Source: Parapedobacter tibetensis
GTDB lineage: Bacteria; Bacteroidota; Bacteroidia; Sphingobacteriales; Sphingobacteriaceae
NCBI RefSeq assembly: GCF_024643205.1
Contig: NZ_JAMKQJ010000008.1
Coordinates: 124,001-188,000 of the forward strand
Reading direction: 5' to 3'
DNA: 64,000 nucleotides
Each line of letters opens with the position of its first letter. The first letter of the stretch is position 1. Positions 45,579 to 53,692 of this stretch are shown in pieces. The translations under genes and the position numbers were made by a program. The notes beneath the pieces are model-generated. The model saw only the letters and a list, made by a program, of their open reading frames with translations, had not been told where the DNA came from and did no database searches.

Positions 45579-47555
45579 ATGGACGCAAGCGAAAAATACA
45601 GAAACAGGACGACAAGAGTAGCCTCCAATGCAAGGGTTGTTTTAACACTGATCGGTTTATTCGTTAGTTGCAGTGCTGAAGCGCAGGAGAAAGCCGGAGG
45701 CGTAAAAAGTCGGCCGATCGTTAACCAGGCAGGCTATAATCTGCATGAGGCCAAACGTTTTATCTGCTACGGAGCGCCAGAGGGCGCCGCTTTCACCGTT
45801 ATTGACGCCGAAGACTCTCTGAAAGCGGGCGTCCAGGCGCTTTACAAGGGAGTGATCAGGGATTTCGCGGGTGATTTTTCAGATTTCAACCCTTCGGGGT
45901 CCGGAAAGGAATACATGATCAGCGTAAAGGGACATGGACAGTCCTATCCTTTTGGCATATCGGAGCATCTGATGGAGAAACGATCGTCAAGGCTCGCCTA
46001 TCAGTTTTTTATCGATGTGCGGGGAAGCGAGGATCCTGTTTTTCCTGACGAAAGCAAGATAGCCGGAGGAGGGCCTTCCCGCGACGGCGGGGCCTATACG
46101 CTGGAAACCGTATTCGAAGTGCTTTTGTATGCTTCCAATCCTTCGCTGTTCCAGCGCTGGCATGATGATTTCGGGAATAAAGAGGTGCCCGACCTGATCA
46201 GCCTGATGCTCTGGCATGCAGAATTCGCTTATCATCATAGAGACTACAACGGGCCAAGGGGGCATGGGTCTTACTTGATCGGTTATCCCGACTGGGACAA
46301 GCTGCAGACCTATGATTACCAGAATACGCTCGATCACCTGGCCGCGGCCTGCGCGGCCTACCATTCTTTCCTGAGGCCCTACCTCGACGAGGCAAAATAT
46401 CGGCATTACCGGCAGGCCTGCCTCCAGAACTGGGAAGCCTACGACCGCGACAGGGTAGTACGCTACTACGTCAAAAGCGAAAAATGGGTCGACAAGGGCT
46501 GGCAGGAATTCAATGAAATGGGTAATGTGTTTGGGCAGGCTGTGTTTCGGAACTTGTTCATGTACCTTTGCGAAAAAGAAGAAGAGGACGGCCAGCCGGA
46601 GAAGTTTCTCGGCTATGCACAACAGGCGGCAGCGGATATTATTCAGAACTGGGATTTTGAGAATCCCCGGCATATGTGGTGGATCCGCAATGGGGAGCAC
46701 ATCACCCCGCAAGCGTTGGCCTTCTTCCTGATGGTGGCGCCCGAAGCTGCGCCCAAAGGCACGCTGGAAAAGCTCAAGGCCTGGGCGGCTCACATGAAAG
46801 CGCGTACCGGCAATTTCTGGCACTATCGCAAGCATTCAGCTGTAGAGTGGGCGCATCCCCAAACCAAAGAACTTGGTAATGCCGGGCTGGGCGGTTCGAT
46901 GTTTGCCGCGGCCTATTTATTGGACGATCCTGAACTGCGGGCCATTGGATGGTCGCAGGTAAACCAGGTCTTCGGACTGAATCCGGCGGAGGCGCATTAC
47001 AGCAACAAGAGCGAGGAGCGGGTAGCCATGAACGGTTACTGGGAGGGTATTGAAAGGGGCTGGCCATATGCTCACCCTAATGGAGCTGGGGAGCTGGGAA
47101 AGGTGCGGGGTACCTTGGACGGCACCCCGCTGGACAATATGTTTCCCTATCATCCGGAAGCAGGAATAGAGGGGGTGAGCAGTTTCTACGCTACCGAAGG
47201 CTGGGCAGTTAGCAACCGGGCTTGGATGAGTACGGTTATCTTCGCTACGCTTGACTCCCACGAGATCCGCTTCACGGATCAAAACGGGCAGCAGATCAAA
47301 ACGGCCAATGGAAAGGAGAAGATAAGGGTGGAGTTAAAAGCAGCGCTGAACCTTGATCCCGATGAGCGAGAAACGGCTACAGTTGATCTTTACCTTGATG
47401 ACGCTTTCAAAGGCTCTCTAGCACTACAGGAAACGGGCCCTGATACCGGCTTGTTTGAAGGTTTTGCGGAGGGAGATTTCCCGGAGGGCTCCAAGCTAGG
47501 GGTTTCCTACGGGTATCTGGGATTTGATAAAATAGCGGAATTAATCCTTAAATAG
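45579..47555 (+). CDS. GH9-like (alpha/alpha)6-barrel protein with divergent catalytic motif
   Basis: The 658-residue protein has a signal sequence (VLTLIGLFVSCSAEAQ). An Ig-like CelD_N-type domain (VNQAGYNLHEAKRFICYGAP, about residues 45-125) precedes a helical barrel, the layout of GH9 enzymes. In GH9 a GGWYDAGDY motif carries the catalytic aspartates. Here the equivalent region reads GGGPSRDGGAYTLETV, with at most one of the two aspartates kept. Near the C-terminus FYATEGWAVSNRAW resembles the GH9 segment NEVAIDYNA, with the acid Glu kept. A final beta domain follows (about 570-658). It may be a glycosidase with altered chemistry or a binding protein. Seven bp after the FAD oxidoreductase. 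Confidence 0.62.
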   Translation: MDASEKYRNRTTRVASNARVVLTLIGLFVSCSAEAQEKAGGVKSRPIVNQAGYNLHEAKRFICYGAPEGAAFTVIDAEDSLKAGVQALYKGVIRDFAGDFSDFNPSGSGKEYMISVKGHGQSYPFGISEHLMEKRSSRLAYQFFIDVRGSEDPVFPDESKIAGGGPSRDGGAYTLETVFEVLLYASNPSLFQRWHDDFGNKEVPDLISLMLWHAEFAYHHRDYNGPRGHGSYLIGYPDWDKLQTYDYQNTLDHLAAACAAYHSFLRPYLDEAKYRHYRQACLQNWEAYDRDRVVRYYVKSEKWVDKGWQEFNEMGNVFGQAVFRNLFMYLCEKEEEDGQPEKFLGYAQQAAADIIQNWDFENPRHMWWIRNGEHITPQALAFFLMVAPEAAPKGTLEKLKAWAAHMKARTGNFWHYRKHSAVEWAHPQTKELGNAGLGGSMFAAAYLLDDPELRAIGWSQVNQVFGLNPAEAHYSNKSEERVAMNGYWEGIERGWPYAHPNGAGELGKVRGTLDGTPLDNMFPYHPEAGIEGVSSFYATEGWAVSNRAWMSTVIFATLDSHEIRFTDQNGQQIKTANGKEKIRVELKAALNLDPDERETATVDLYLDDAFKGSLALQETGPDTGLFEGFAEGDFPEGSKLGVSYGYLGFDKIAELILK

Positions 47556-47571
47556 TAAAAGAAGATCAACT

Positions 47572-47918
47572 ATGAATAAATTGCACCTTATTTTACTTTG
47601 TTTTTGCTGTTGGGCACCGATGGCGTACGGACAGCAGACCATCGGGGGGACAGTTACCGACCGTGATGGCGGGGCGCCGTTGCCGAACGTGACGGTGATC
47701 ATCCCCGAAACCTCAAGAGGCATACCCAACTGGGCGGGCGAAACGGATTTTGGTGTCATCAGGTATGCCGATATCGTATTGATGTATGCGGAGCGAACAT
47801 ACAGAACGTACCCGAACTCAGGGCGAATTTCCAAGACTATAAAATATGGTATCCGATCCCAAGCCGGGAGATCGAACTCAATCCAAATTTAACGCAGAAT
47901 GATGGGTATACAAACTAG
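47572..47918 (+). pseudogene. Collapsed susC-susD pair (SusC start fused to SusD end)
   Basis: The frame begins with a signal peptide and the start of a SusC carboxypeptidase-D-like domain (QTIGGTVTDRDGGAPLPNVT). After about residue 45 it changes to a SusD C-terminal block (FGVIRYADIVLMYAE). The frame then slips. The other frame gives FQDYKIWYPIPSREIELNPN followed by LTQNDGY, the normal end of a SusD, with its stop at 47916-47918. The frame that starts at the ATG instead ends at 47892 with a meaningless tail. The interior of both genes, some 4.5 kb, has been lost, and a frameshift lies between about 47800 and 47825. The relic overlaps the start of the GH97 fusion by 20 bp. Confidence 0.82.
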
Positions 47919-50900
47919 GGTGTCACTGCTTGTTGCGTTACTTGCCTTTCAATTTGTAATGGCGCAAAATACGGTGGAAATATCCAGCCCTGATGGAAAT
48001 CTGGGTGCCAATATCTTCATTTCGGATGATGGCCAACTTCAGTATACGTTGACTGCAGGAGCTACATCCGTCATTGAACCTGCCGCATTGGGTATCGCTT
48101 TCAATAAGATGACGGTGGGCACGCATGTCACCCGTATTGGTGAGGCGAACTACCAGCGAGCAACAGCTACCCTTTTTCATGAGAAAGTGATACAGGTTGT
48201 CGATAGCAGCACTACTTTTCAGTTGGTAGTACGAATGTTTAATGATGGTTTGGCATACCGGTATGTTTTGCCGGAAGACGACATGTGGCATATTGAGCGG
48301 GAACTATCCTCGTTTTGCCTGCCGGAAGGATCGAGGATATGGTTCTTTGAACGGGGAAACAACTATAAGCTGAAGAGTTATGCCGGTGAGTGGGTAAGCG
48401 CGGATATCGGGGAGATGCCCGGTATTTCGCCGGGCGGACCGGTGCAAGGCAAGCCGTTGGTAGCCCAGTTGCCGGACGGCAACTATGCGCTCATTACGGA
48501 AGCGGCCTTATACGATTACAGCGGTATGCGCCTGAACGCGCAGGCCAACCGTACATTTACTGTCGATTTTACAGAAGGGGCGGCGGGCTTTTCAACGGAT
48601 CAACCAACAACGCCCTGGCGGGTGGTGCTGTGGGCCAATTCCTTGCAAACACTCGTCAATACCCAAACTATAAACCACCTCAATCCCCCTCCTGATGAAT
48701 CCCTATTCGCGGATGTCTCCTATATCAAGCCTGGCCGTTCGGTATGGAGCTGGCTTACGAGAGATTCCGCTTATATGGAGCCGGAGAAGGAGCGCGAATT
48801 TATTGATCATGCTGCATTGCTGGACTTTGAATACACGTTGATTGATGAAGGCTGGGAGCGACTTTGGCCGGATAAATGGCGGCAGTTGCGGGAGCTGTGT
48901 GCCTATGCAAGGCAAAAGGAAGTGGGGGTCTGGATATGGAAGCACTCGGGGCAGCTGCGGGATCCGTTGGTCAGGGATCATTTTCTGGACAGCGTGGTAC
49001 AGGCGGGTGCAGTTGGAGTGAAGACGGATTTTATGGATAGCGAAGCAAAGGAACTGGTGGATTTTGAGATTGATTTTCTGCGCGCCTGTGCAAAGCGGAA
49101 ACTGATGGTCAATTTCCACGGCTGCCATGCGCCAACGGGAGAAAGCAAAACGTTTCCGAATGAGTTAACCAGAGAAGGCGTGAGGGGACTTGAACTGAAT
49201 ATCCATCCCGAAGGACCGATCACGGCGGCGCACAACGCAGCACTACCTTTTACCCGGTTTGTGATTGGCCATGGCGATTATACGCCGGGCCTTTTTAGTA
49301 AACCCGGCAATACCACCTGGGGGCATCAATTGGCAGACATGTACGTGTTTCATTCTCCGCTTTTTTGTTTGGCAGACAATCCCGCTTTCATTATCAATGA
49401 TAAAAATCTTTCACAGGTTGTTCCGTGGCTCAAAGAATTACCGGTGGTATGGGACGAAACGCGGGTACTAGCCGGGAGTGAAATCGGGAAGCTCGCCATC
49501 ATTGCCCGCAGGAAAGAAGAAACCTGGTATATCGCTGCCATTAACGGCGAAAACCAAGCTAAGCGCATCGATGTTGATCTGGGTTTTTTGGATAATGATG
49601 ATGGGTATGCCGTCGAAATGTTTACTGACGAGAAGGGATTCGATAGAAGGTTAAAAAAGGAAGTGTTCCGGTCGGCCGACGCGCTGCCGGAAACGTTGGA
49701 TTTGGCGCCCAATGGAGGAGTTGTATTGAGAATTGCGAAGCAGGTGCAGCCCACTGCTGACGATCAGGTTATTATCGAGAATGGATCAATCAAAGCGGTA
49801 TGGAACAAGCAGGTTGATGGGTGGCATATCGAAGAGTTTTTGGTAAAATCAGATCAGGGGTGGGTGGCAGTAAATGGTGTAAACGGGGAGTATACCTTAC
49901 TTTATTCCGAGCTGGCGCCCGATACTTCTGCTACCGAATTGTATCAGGACGGAAAAAGGATCGATTTTCCGGAATCCATCTATAAATATAATATACCGGT
50001 CTGGGAAGAGATAACGCGCCCCGTACAACTAAACACGGCTGGTGTACCCACCAATTTTTATCCCAGTAACGTGGAAGAAAAAGCGGGTGCACTTATTTTT
50101 AACTGGCAATCGGAAATTGCCACAATGCATACCTCATGGTCACTGGATCCAACCTTCCCTACCGATGTGATCGTAGAAATGACACTGGAAGCAAAGCAGT
50201 CCGGATACTTTTCCATGGCTTCCCCTACACTAAGTGAGGTTGACGAAAAGGAATTGTCGTGGGGCACCATTCCCGGTTTTTACCAAGGCGATGCATTGGA
50301 AAATGATTTTGTTAAAGCGTACGCCTATGGCCATGGGATTCCAGATAAGCCGGTGCTGGTGAGGGAGCGTACAGCCACCACATTGGCACCCATCATCAGT
50401 ATGGAAAGTGGAATAAGTGTTGCCGCCGTGGCGGAACCGGGAACGGGCCGGGACCCCTGGAAATCGGATAAAAATACGCATGACGAATGGTTGCTTGGCC
50501 TGTCGCTAATGAACAGGAAAGGGCAGCTTTCGCCCACGCTTTACCATCCGGTATTGGGCGAGGAAAAATCCTGGCTTGAGGCTGGTGAACGTATTTCATG
50601 GAAGTTTCGCTTCTCGGTTCAACATGCGGATTGGTTTCAGGTTTACAAGCATGTTGTCAATGATGTTTACGGGTTTGATCATTTTTTATCACTGAAAGAC
50701 CCCAAGGAATCGTTGACAGACCGGATCTTACATATGCGTAATTATTCTGTGGACGATGAAACTTCAAAATGGATGCTCAAGGAATATCAGGGTGATACAT
50801 TAGGTGCTCAGGCTTATTTAGGTGGGGTTCTTGACTCCGATAAAGATGCGATGAAAAACTCGGACTACGGGGCTATGTGGATGTTGGCACAGATCATGGA

Positions 50901-52284
50901 CGACCGGGTATTGAAACAAACACGACTGCCTTACGCACGGAATTTCAAACTTTTGCAGCAGCAAAATACAGATGGATTCTTTAAAGGGGCGGCCATTGGC
51001 CAATATTATTTGTATAAGTCGGGAAAGTTTACGGAAGAATGGGGCAACTATGTGGAGCCAATAGGGCTTACCTATTATGTGATGATGGATGCCGGTAACA
51101 TGCTGTTGTTCGATCCGGATGACGAAGAGCTGAAGGCTGTTTTGCGAAATGGGGCAGAAAAGTTATTAGACTGGATGAGTGATGATGGACAGTGGCAGAT
51201 TGCTTATGACCACGCCACGGAGGAGCCGTTGTTTACGGAATTGACCGACTTAAGGCCAACTTTTTATGGATTATTGGTGGCTTATCGAATGCTCGGCGAC
51301 GAAAAATACCTGGATGCGGCCCGCAAAGGTGCGGATTGGTATATCCAACACGCTGTGGATAAAGGTCATTTTTTAGGCGTATGCGGAGACAACCGGTTTG
51401 TTCCTGATTTTGCTACCGTGCAAAGCGCCCAGGCCCTGCTTGATCTATACGAACTAACAGACGATGAGCGGTACCGTGATGCAGCGATTCGTGCAGCCAA
51501 GTTTTATACGCAGTCAATCTATACCCACCCGATACCGTCCGATAGCCTGAAAAATGTGGGTGGCAAAAAGCGGTACGATTGGCAGATTGCGCAAGCCGGC
51601 TTGAGTTTCGAGCATGGCGGGAGCATAGGGTCTGCCAATCGAAGTGGTCCGATTTTGCTGGCGAGCCACGCGGGGTTGTTTGTGAGAATGTACCAACTGA
51701 CCAACGAGCCGATGTTCTTATCCATGGCAAGGGCTGCCGTATGGGGGCGGGATGCGTTTGTGGACGAAGAAACGCATGTGGCTTCTTACTATTGGCGGGC
51801 GATGGATAACGGACCGGGTTCCTTCCCACACCACGCCTGGTGGCAAATCGGATTGCTCACCGATTACCTGTTGTCAGAGATTGATTTGCGCTCAAATGGA
51901 GCTATTCATTTTCCTTCGGGATTCATCACGCCCAAAGTGGGGCCGCACAAAACTTACGGGTTTGCCCCGGGAACCGTGTTTGGCCAAGAAGCGGATCTGT
52001 ATCTAAGAGACGGGGTGGTTAAGGGGAATAATCCAAGGATTGATTATATGTGCGCTTTGGCTGAAGGTAGCTTCTATGTGCTATTGCTGAACAATAGCAC
52101 CGCTGAGCAAACGGTAACTATTGCTATTGATTCAGGACATTTTTTTGGACAGAACAGGCTACGGGAACCAACAATCGAGCTTTTGGATAATCAGGGGGTT
52201 ATCGAAAAGCGATTTGCGGAGCAAAATGCGCTTGATATAGAAATCGCCGGATTCGGGCTGAAGATCATCAAGATAAACTTGTGA
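47899..52284 (+). CDS. GH97 glycosidase fused to a second enzyme-like toroid module
   Basis: The 1461-residue secreted protein (signal peptide LVALLAFQFVMAQ) has two parts. Residues about 25-613 are GH97: a beta-sandwich (VEISSPDGNLGANIFISDDG), then the barrel with YTLIDEGWERLWPDKW and VGVKTDFMDSE. Asp377 in that motif fits the nucleophile of retaining (alpha-galactosidase-type) GH97. The usual C-terminal beta domain follows. Residues about 620-1461 match the free-standing 921-residue protein at 22726 in order: beta-sandwich, helical toroid (YGLLVAYRMLGDEKYLDAAR, LLDLYELTDDERYRDAA), then beta domain (FYVLLLNNSTAEQTVTIAID). Such a fusion suggests that the unknown module acts on the same glycan. 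Normal GH97 proteins have about 650-700 residues. Confidence 0.82.
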   Translation: MMGIQTRVSLLVALLAFQFVMAQNTVEISSPDGNLGANIFISDDGQLQYTLTAGATSVIEPAALGIAFNKMTVGTHVTRIGEANYQRATATLFHEKVIQVVDSSTTFQLVVRMFNDGLAYRYVLPEDDMWHIERELSSFCLPEGSRIWFFERGNNYKLKSYAGEWVSADIGEMPGISPGGPVQGKPLVAQLPDGNYALITEAALYDYSGMRLNAQANRTFTVDFTEGAAGFSTDQPTTPWRVVLWANSLQTLVNTQTINHLNPPPDESLFADVSYIKPGRSVWSWLTRDSAYMEPEKEREFIDHAALLDFEYTLIDEGWERLWPDKWRQLRELCAYARQKEVGVWIWKHSGQLRDPLVRDHFLDSVVQAGAVGVKTDFMDSEAKELVDFEIDFLRACAKRKLMVNFHGCHAPTGESKTFPNELTREGVRGLELNIHPEGPITAAHNAALPFTRFVIGHGDYTPGLFSKPGNTTWGHQLADMYVFHSPLFCLADNPAFIINDKNLSQVVPWLKELPVVWDETRVLAGSEIGKLAIIARRKEETWYIAAINGENQAKRIDVDLGFLDNDDGYAVEMFTDEKGFDRRLKKEVFRSADALPETLDLAPNGGVVLRIAKQVQPTADDQVIIENGSIKAVWNKQVDGWHIEEFLVKSDQGWVAVNGVNGEYTLLYSELAPDTSATELYQDGKRIDFPESIYKYNIPVWEEITRPVQLNTAGVPTNFYPSNVEEKAGALIFNWQSEIATMHTSWSLDPTFPTDVIVEMTLEAKQSGYFSMASPTLSEVDEKELSWGTIPGFYQGDALENDFVKAYAYGHGIPDKPVLVRERTATTLAPIISMESGISVAAVAEPGTGRDPWKSDKNTHDEWLLGLSLMNRKGQLSPTLYHPVLGEEKSWLEAGERISWKFRFSVQHADWFQVYKHVVNDVYGFDHFLSLKDPKESLTDRILHMRNYSVDDETSKWMLKEYQGDTLGAQAYLGGVLDSDKDAMKNSDYGAMWMLAQIMDDRVLKQTRLPYARNFKLLQQQNTDGFFKGAAIGQYYLYKSGKFTEEWGNYVEPIGLTYYVMMDAGNMLLFDPDDEELKAVLRNGAEKLLDWMSDDGQWQIAYDHATEEPLFTELTDLRPTFYGLLVAYRMLGDEKYLDAARKGADWYIQHAVDKGHFLGVCGDNRFVPDFATVQSAQALLDLYELTDDERYRDAAIRAAKFYTQSIYTHPIPSDSLKNVGGKKRYDWQIAQAGLSFEHGGSIGSANRSGPILLASHAGLFVRMYQLTNEPMFLSMARAAVWGRDAFVDEETHVASYYWRAMDNGPGSFPHHAWWQIGLLTDYLLSEIDLRSNGAIHFPSGFITPKVGPHKTYGFAPGTVFGQEADLYLRDGVVKGNNPRIDYMCALAEGSFYVLLLNNSTAEQTVTIAIDSGHFFGQNRLREPTIELLDNQGVIEKRFAEQNALDIEIAGFGLKIIKINL

Positions 52285-52357
52285 AACCATCATGATTTGC
52301 CAATCACACAGTGAAATGAATAAATCATGATAGCTTCATCACCTTTAAAAAACAAAC

Positions 52358-52373
52358 CCCGCCAGCTGGCGGG
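52358..52373. repeat. 16-bp perfect palindrome CCCGCCAGCTGGCGGG
   Basis: It shares its inner 14 bp with the palindrome at 969-984. Read on the minus strand it is followed by GTTTGTTTTTT, so it could end minus-strand transcripts. It sits in a 171-bp gap between the GH97 fusion and the beta-propeller lipoprotein, the largest gap within operon C, and might separate two transcription units. Confidence 0.55.
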
Positions 52374-52455
52374 CTCATGAGTACCACTGAAAATGAACAC
52401 CAACGAATAATTATATACAGATGAAAAATCAATTGTATTAACTAATCAGATAACC

Positions 52456-53607
52456 ATGAAAAGACGAACTTTTAGCGATTTAAAATGCAGAACAGCGCTT
52501 CGATTTTTTGTTATTGGAACACTATGGTCTTCGACGTTGGTGTCTTGCCAGGTTACTAATGAGAAACCTTTCGGCAATGAAGTGGAAGCCCATGCAGCAA
52601 ACCAGGTGGAACATCAACCATTACTGGATAGTGGCTCGTGGTCCTTTGCTATTGGCTCGCGTATGACGATAGATCCGTCGGTGTTTCCCGCTGCCGACTC
52701 GGGGTTTTTCCCTGATGGCCATATTTCGGTGATGGATATCGATGGCGACTATTATGGGTTCTGGGGCAGACACCGTTCATTTAGAAGCATATCAGATACC
52801 CCGTTGCTGCAAAACCACGCAGGGTCGTTCAATCCACCGAACCATGTATTGGGAGGAGGCGCGCCAAATGAAGGGCCTTCAAACGGTTTCAATGATGGCG
52901 GAATGTGGCTGATCGGGATTAGGGAGTTGACAGACGGTCGGTTGGCGGGATTTTTCCACGCGGAATCGCATTGGTACCCGCGCTCTGAAATGGGCTGGCA
53001 AGCGTATAAATCTATAGGGGTTACCTATTCCAGCAATAACGGATTATCTTGGGGGACCCCTCAATTATTACTAAGCCATAATCAACCGAAAGGAACGGAA
53101 CCGAAGTGGTCTGGTCTTGGAGATGGATGTGTCATTTATAATCATCTCAATGACAAGTATTACTGTTTTTACACACCGGCCACCGGGGTTACCGCTATCT
53201 GTATGGCGTCTTCATCCGATCCGAACGGCAACGTGGGTTCGTGGCAAAAATGGTATAACGGCGCTTTTTCCGAACCCGGAATTGGAGGTCTGCAAACCGC
53301 TATCTCCCCACTATCGGCAAATCCGGGGGCCAACCCTTCCGTGCACTGGAATGACTACCTCGAAAAATTTGTCATGGTATGGCACGGATGGGATGGAAAG
53401 CTCTATATCGCTGCCAGCGATGATTGTGAAATTTGGGAGCAACCGAGATTATTGCTGGAAGATGGGGTAAAGGCATGGTATCCCAATACTGTGGGGTATA
53501 CAAGCACGACGGGAGGACAGTCCGTTACACTGTATTACGGGTATGATTTTCAGGAAGACGGGCGGCGAACGATGGCCTACCGAACACTTTCATTTCAAAA
53601 GGATTAA
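52456..53607 (+). CDS. Beta-propeller lipoprotein, glycosidase/sialidase-like
   Basis: The 383-residue protein has a lipobox (STLVSC, Cys about residue 32). The rest is beta-rich with repeated blades: FPDGHISVMDIDGDYYGFWG, SIGVTYSSNNGLSWGTPQLL, YYCFYTPATGVTAICMASSS and KLYIAASDDCEIWEQPRLLL. YSSNNGLSW resembles an Asp-box, as in sialidase-like propellers, while the overall fold could equally be a five-bladed GH43/GH117-type propeller. I can see acidic residues (DGHISVMD, DGCVIYNH) but cannot assign catalysis. As a lipoprotein it may act on or bind glycan at the cell surface. Confidence 0.6.
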   Translation: MKRRTFSDLKCRTALRFFVIGTLWSSTLVSCQVTNEKPFGNEVEAHAANQVEHQPLLDSGSWSFAIGSRMTIDPSVFPAADSGFFPDGHISVMDIDGDYYGFWGRHRSFRSISDTPLLQNHAGSFNPPNHVLGGGAPNEGPSNGFNDGGMWLIGIRELTDGRLAGFFHAESHWYPRSEMGWQAYKSIGVTYSSNNGLSWGTPQLLLSHNQPKGTEPKWSGLGDGCVIYNHLNDKYYCFYTPATGVTAICMASSSDPNGNVGSWQKWYNGAFSEPGIGGLQTAISPLSANPGANPSVHWNDYLEKFVMVWHGWDGKLYIAASDDCEIWEQPRLLLEDGVKAWYPNTVGYTSTTGGQSVTLYYGYDFQEDGRRTMAYRTLSFQKD

Positions 53608-53692
53608 CAGGCAAATGATTAAAGAACGGTACGGATGAGGCCAGATGAAACCTGCCATTGAATACACATACACTCATAATAATTAGTTACGA

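Noticed and set aside
45987..46835. 282-codon minus-strand frame inside the GH9-like gene
   Set aside because: The plus-strand product has a signal peptide, recognisable domains and operon context; the minus frame shows no family motif and is a shadow.
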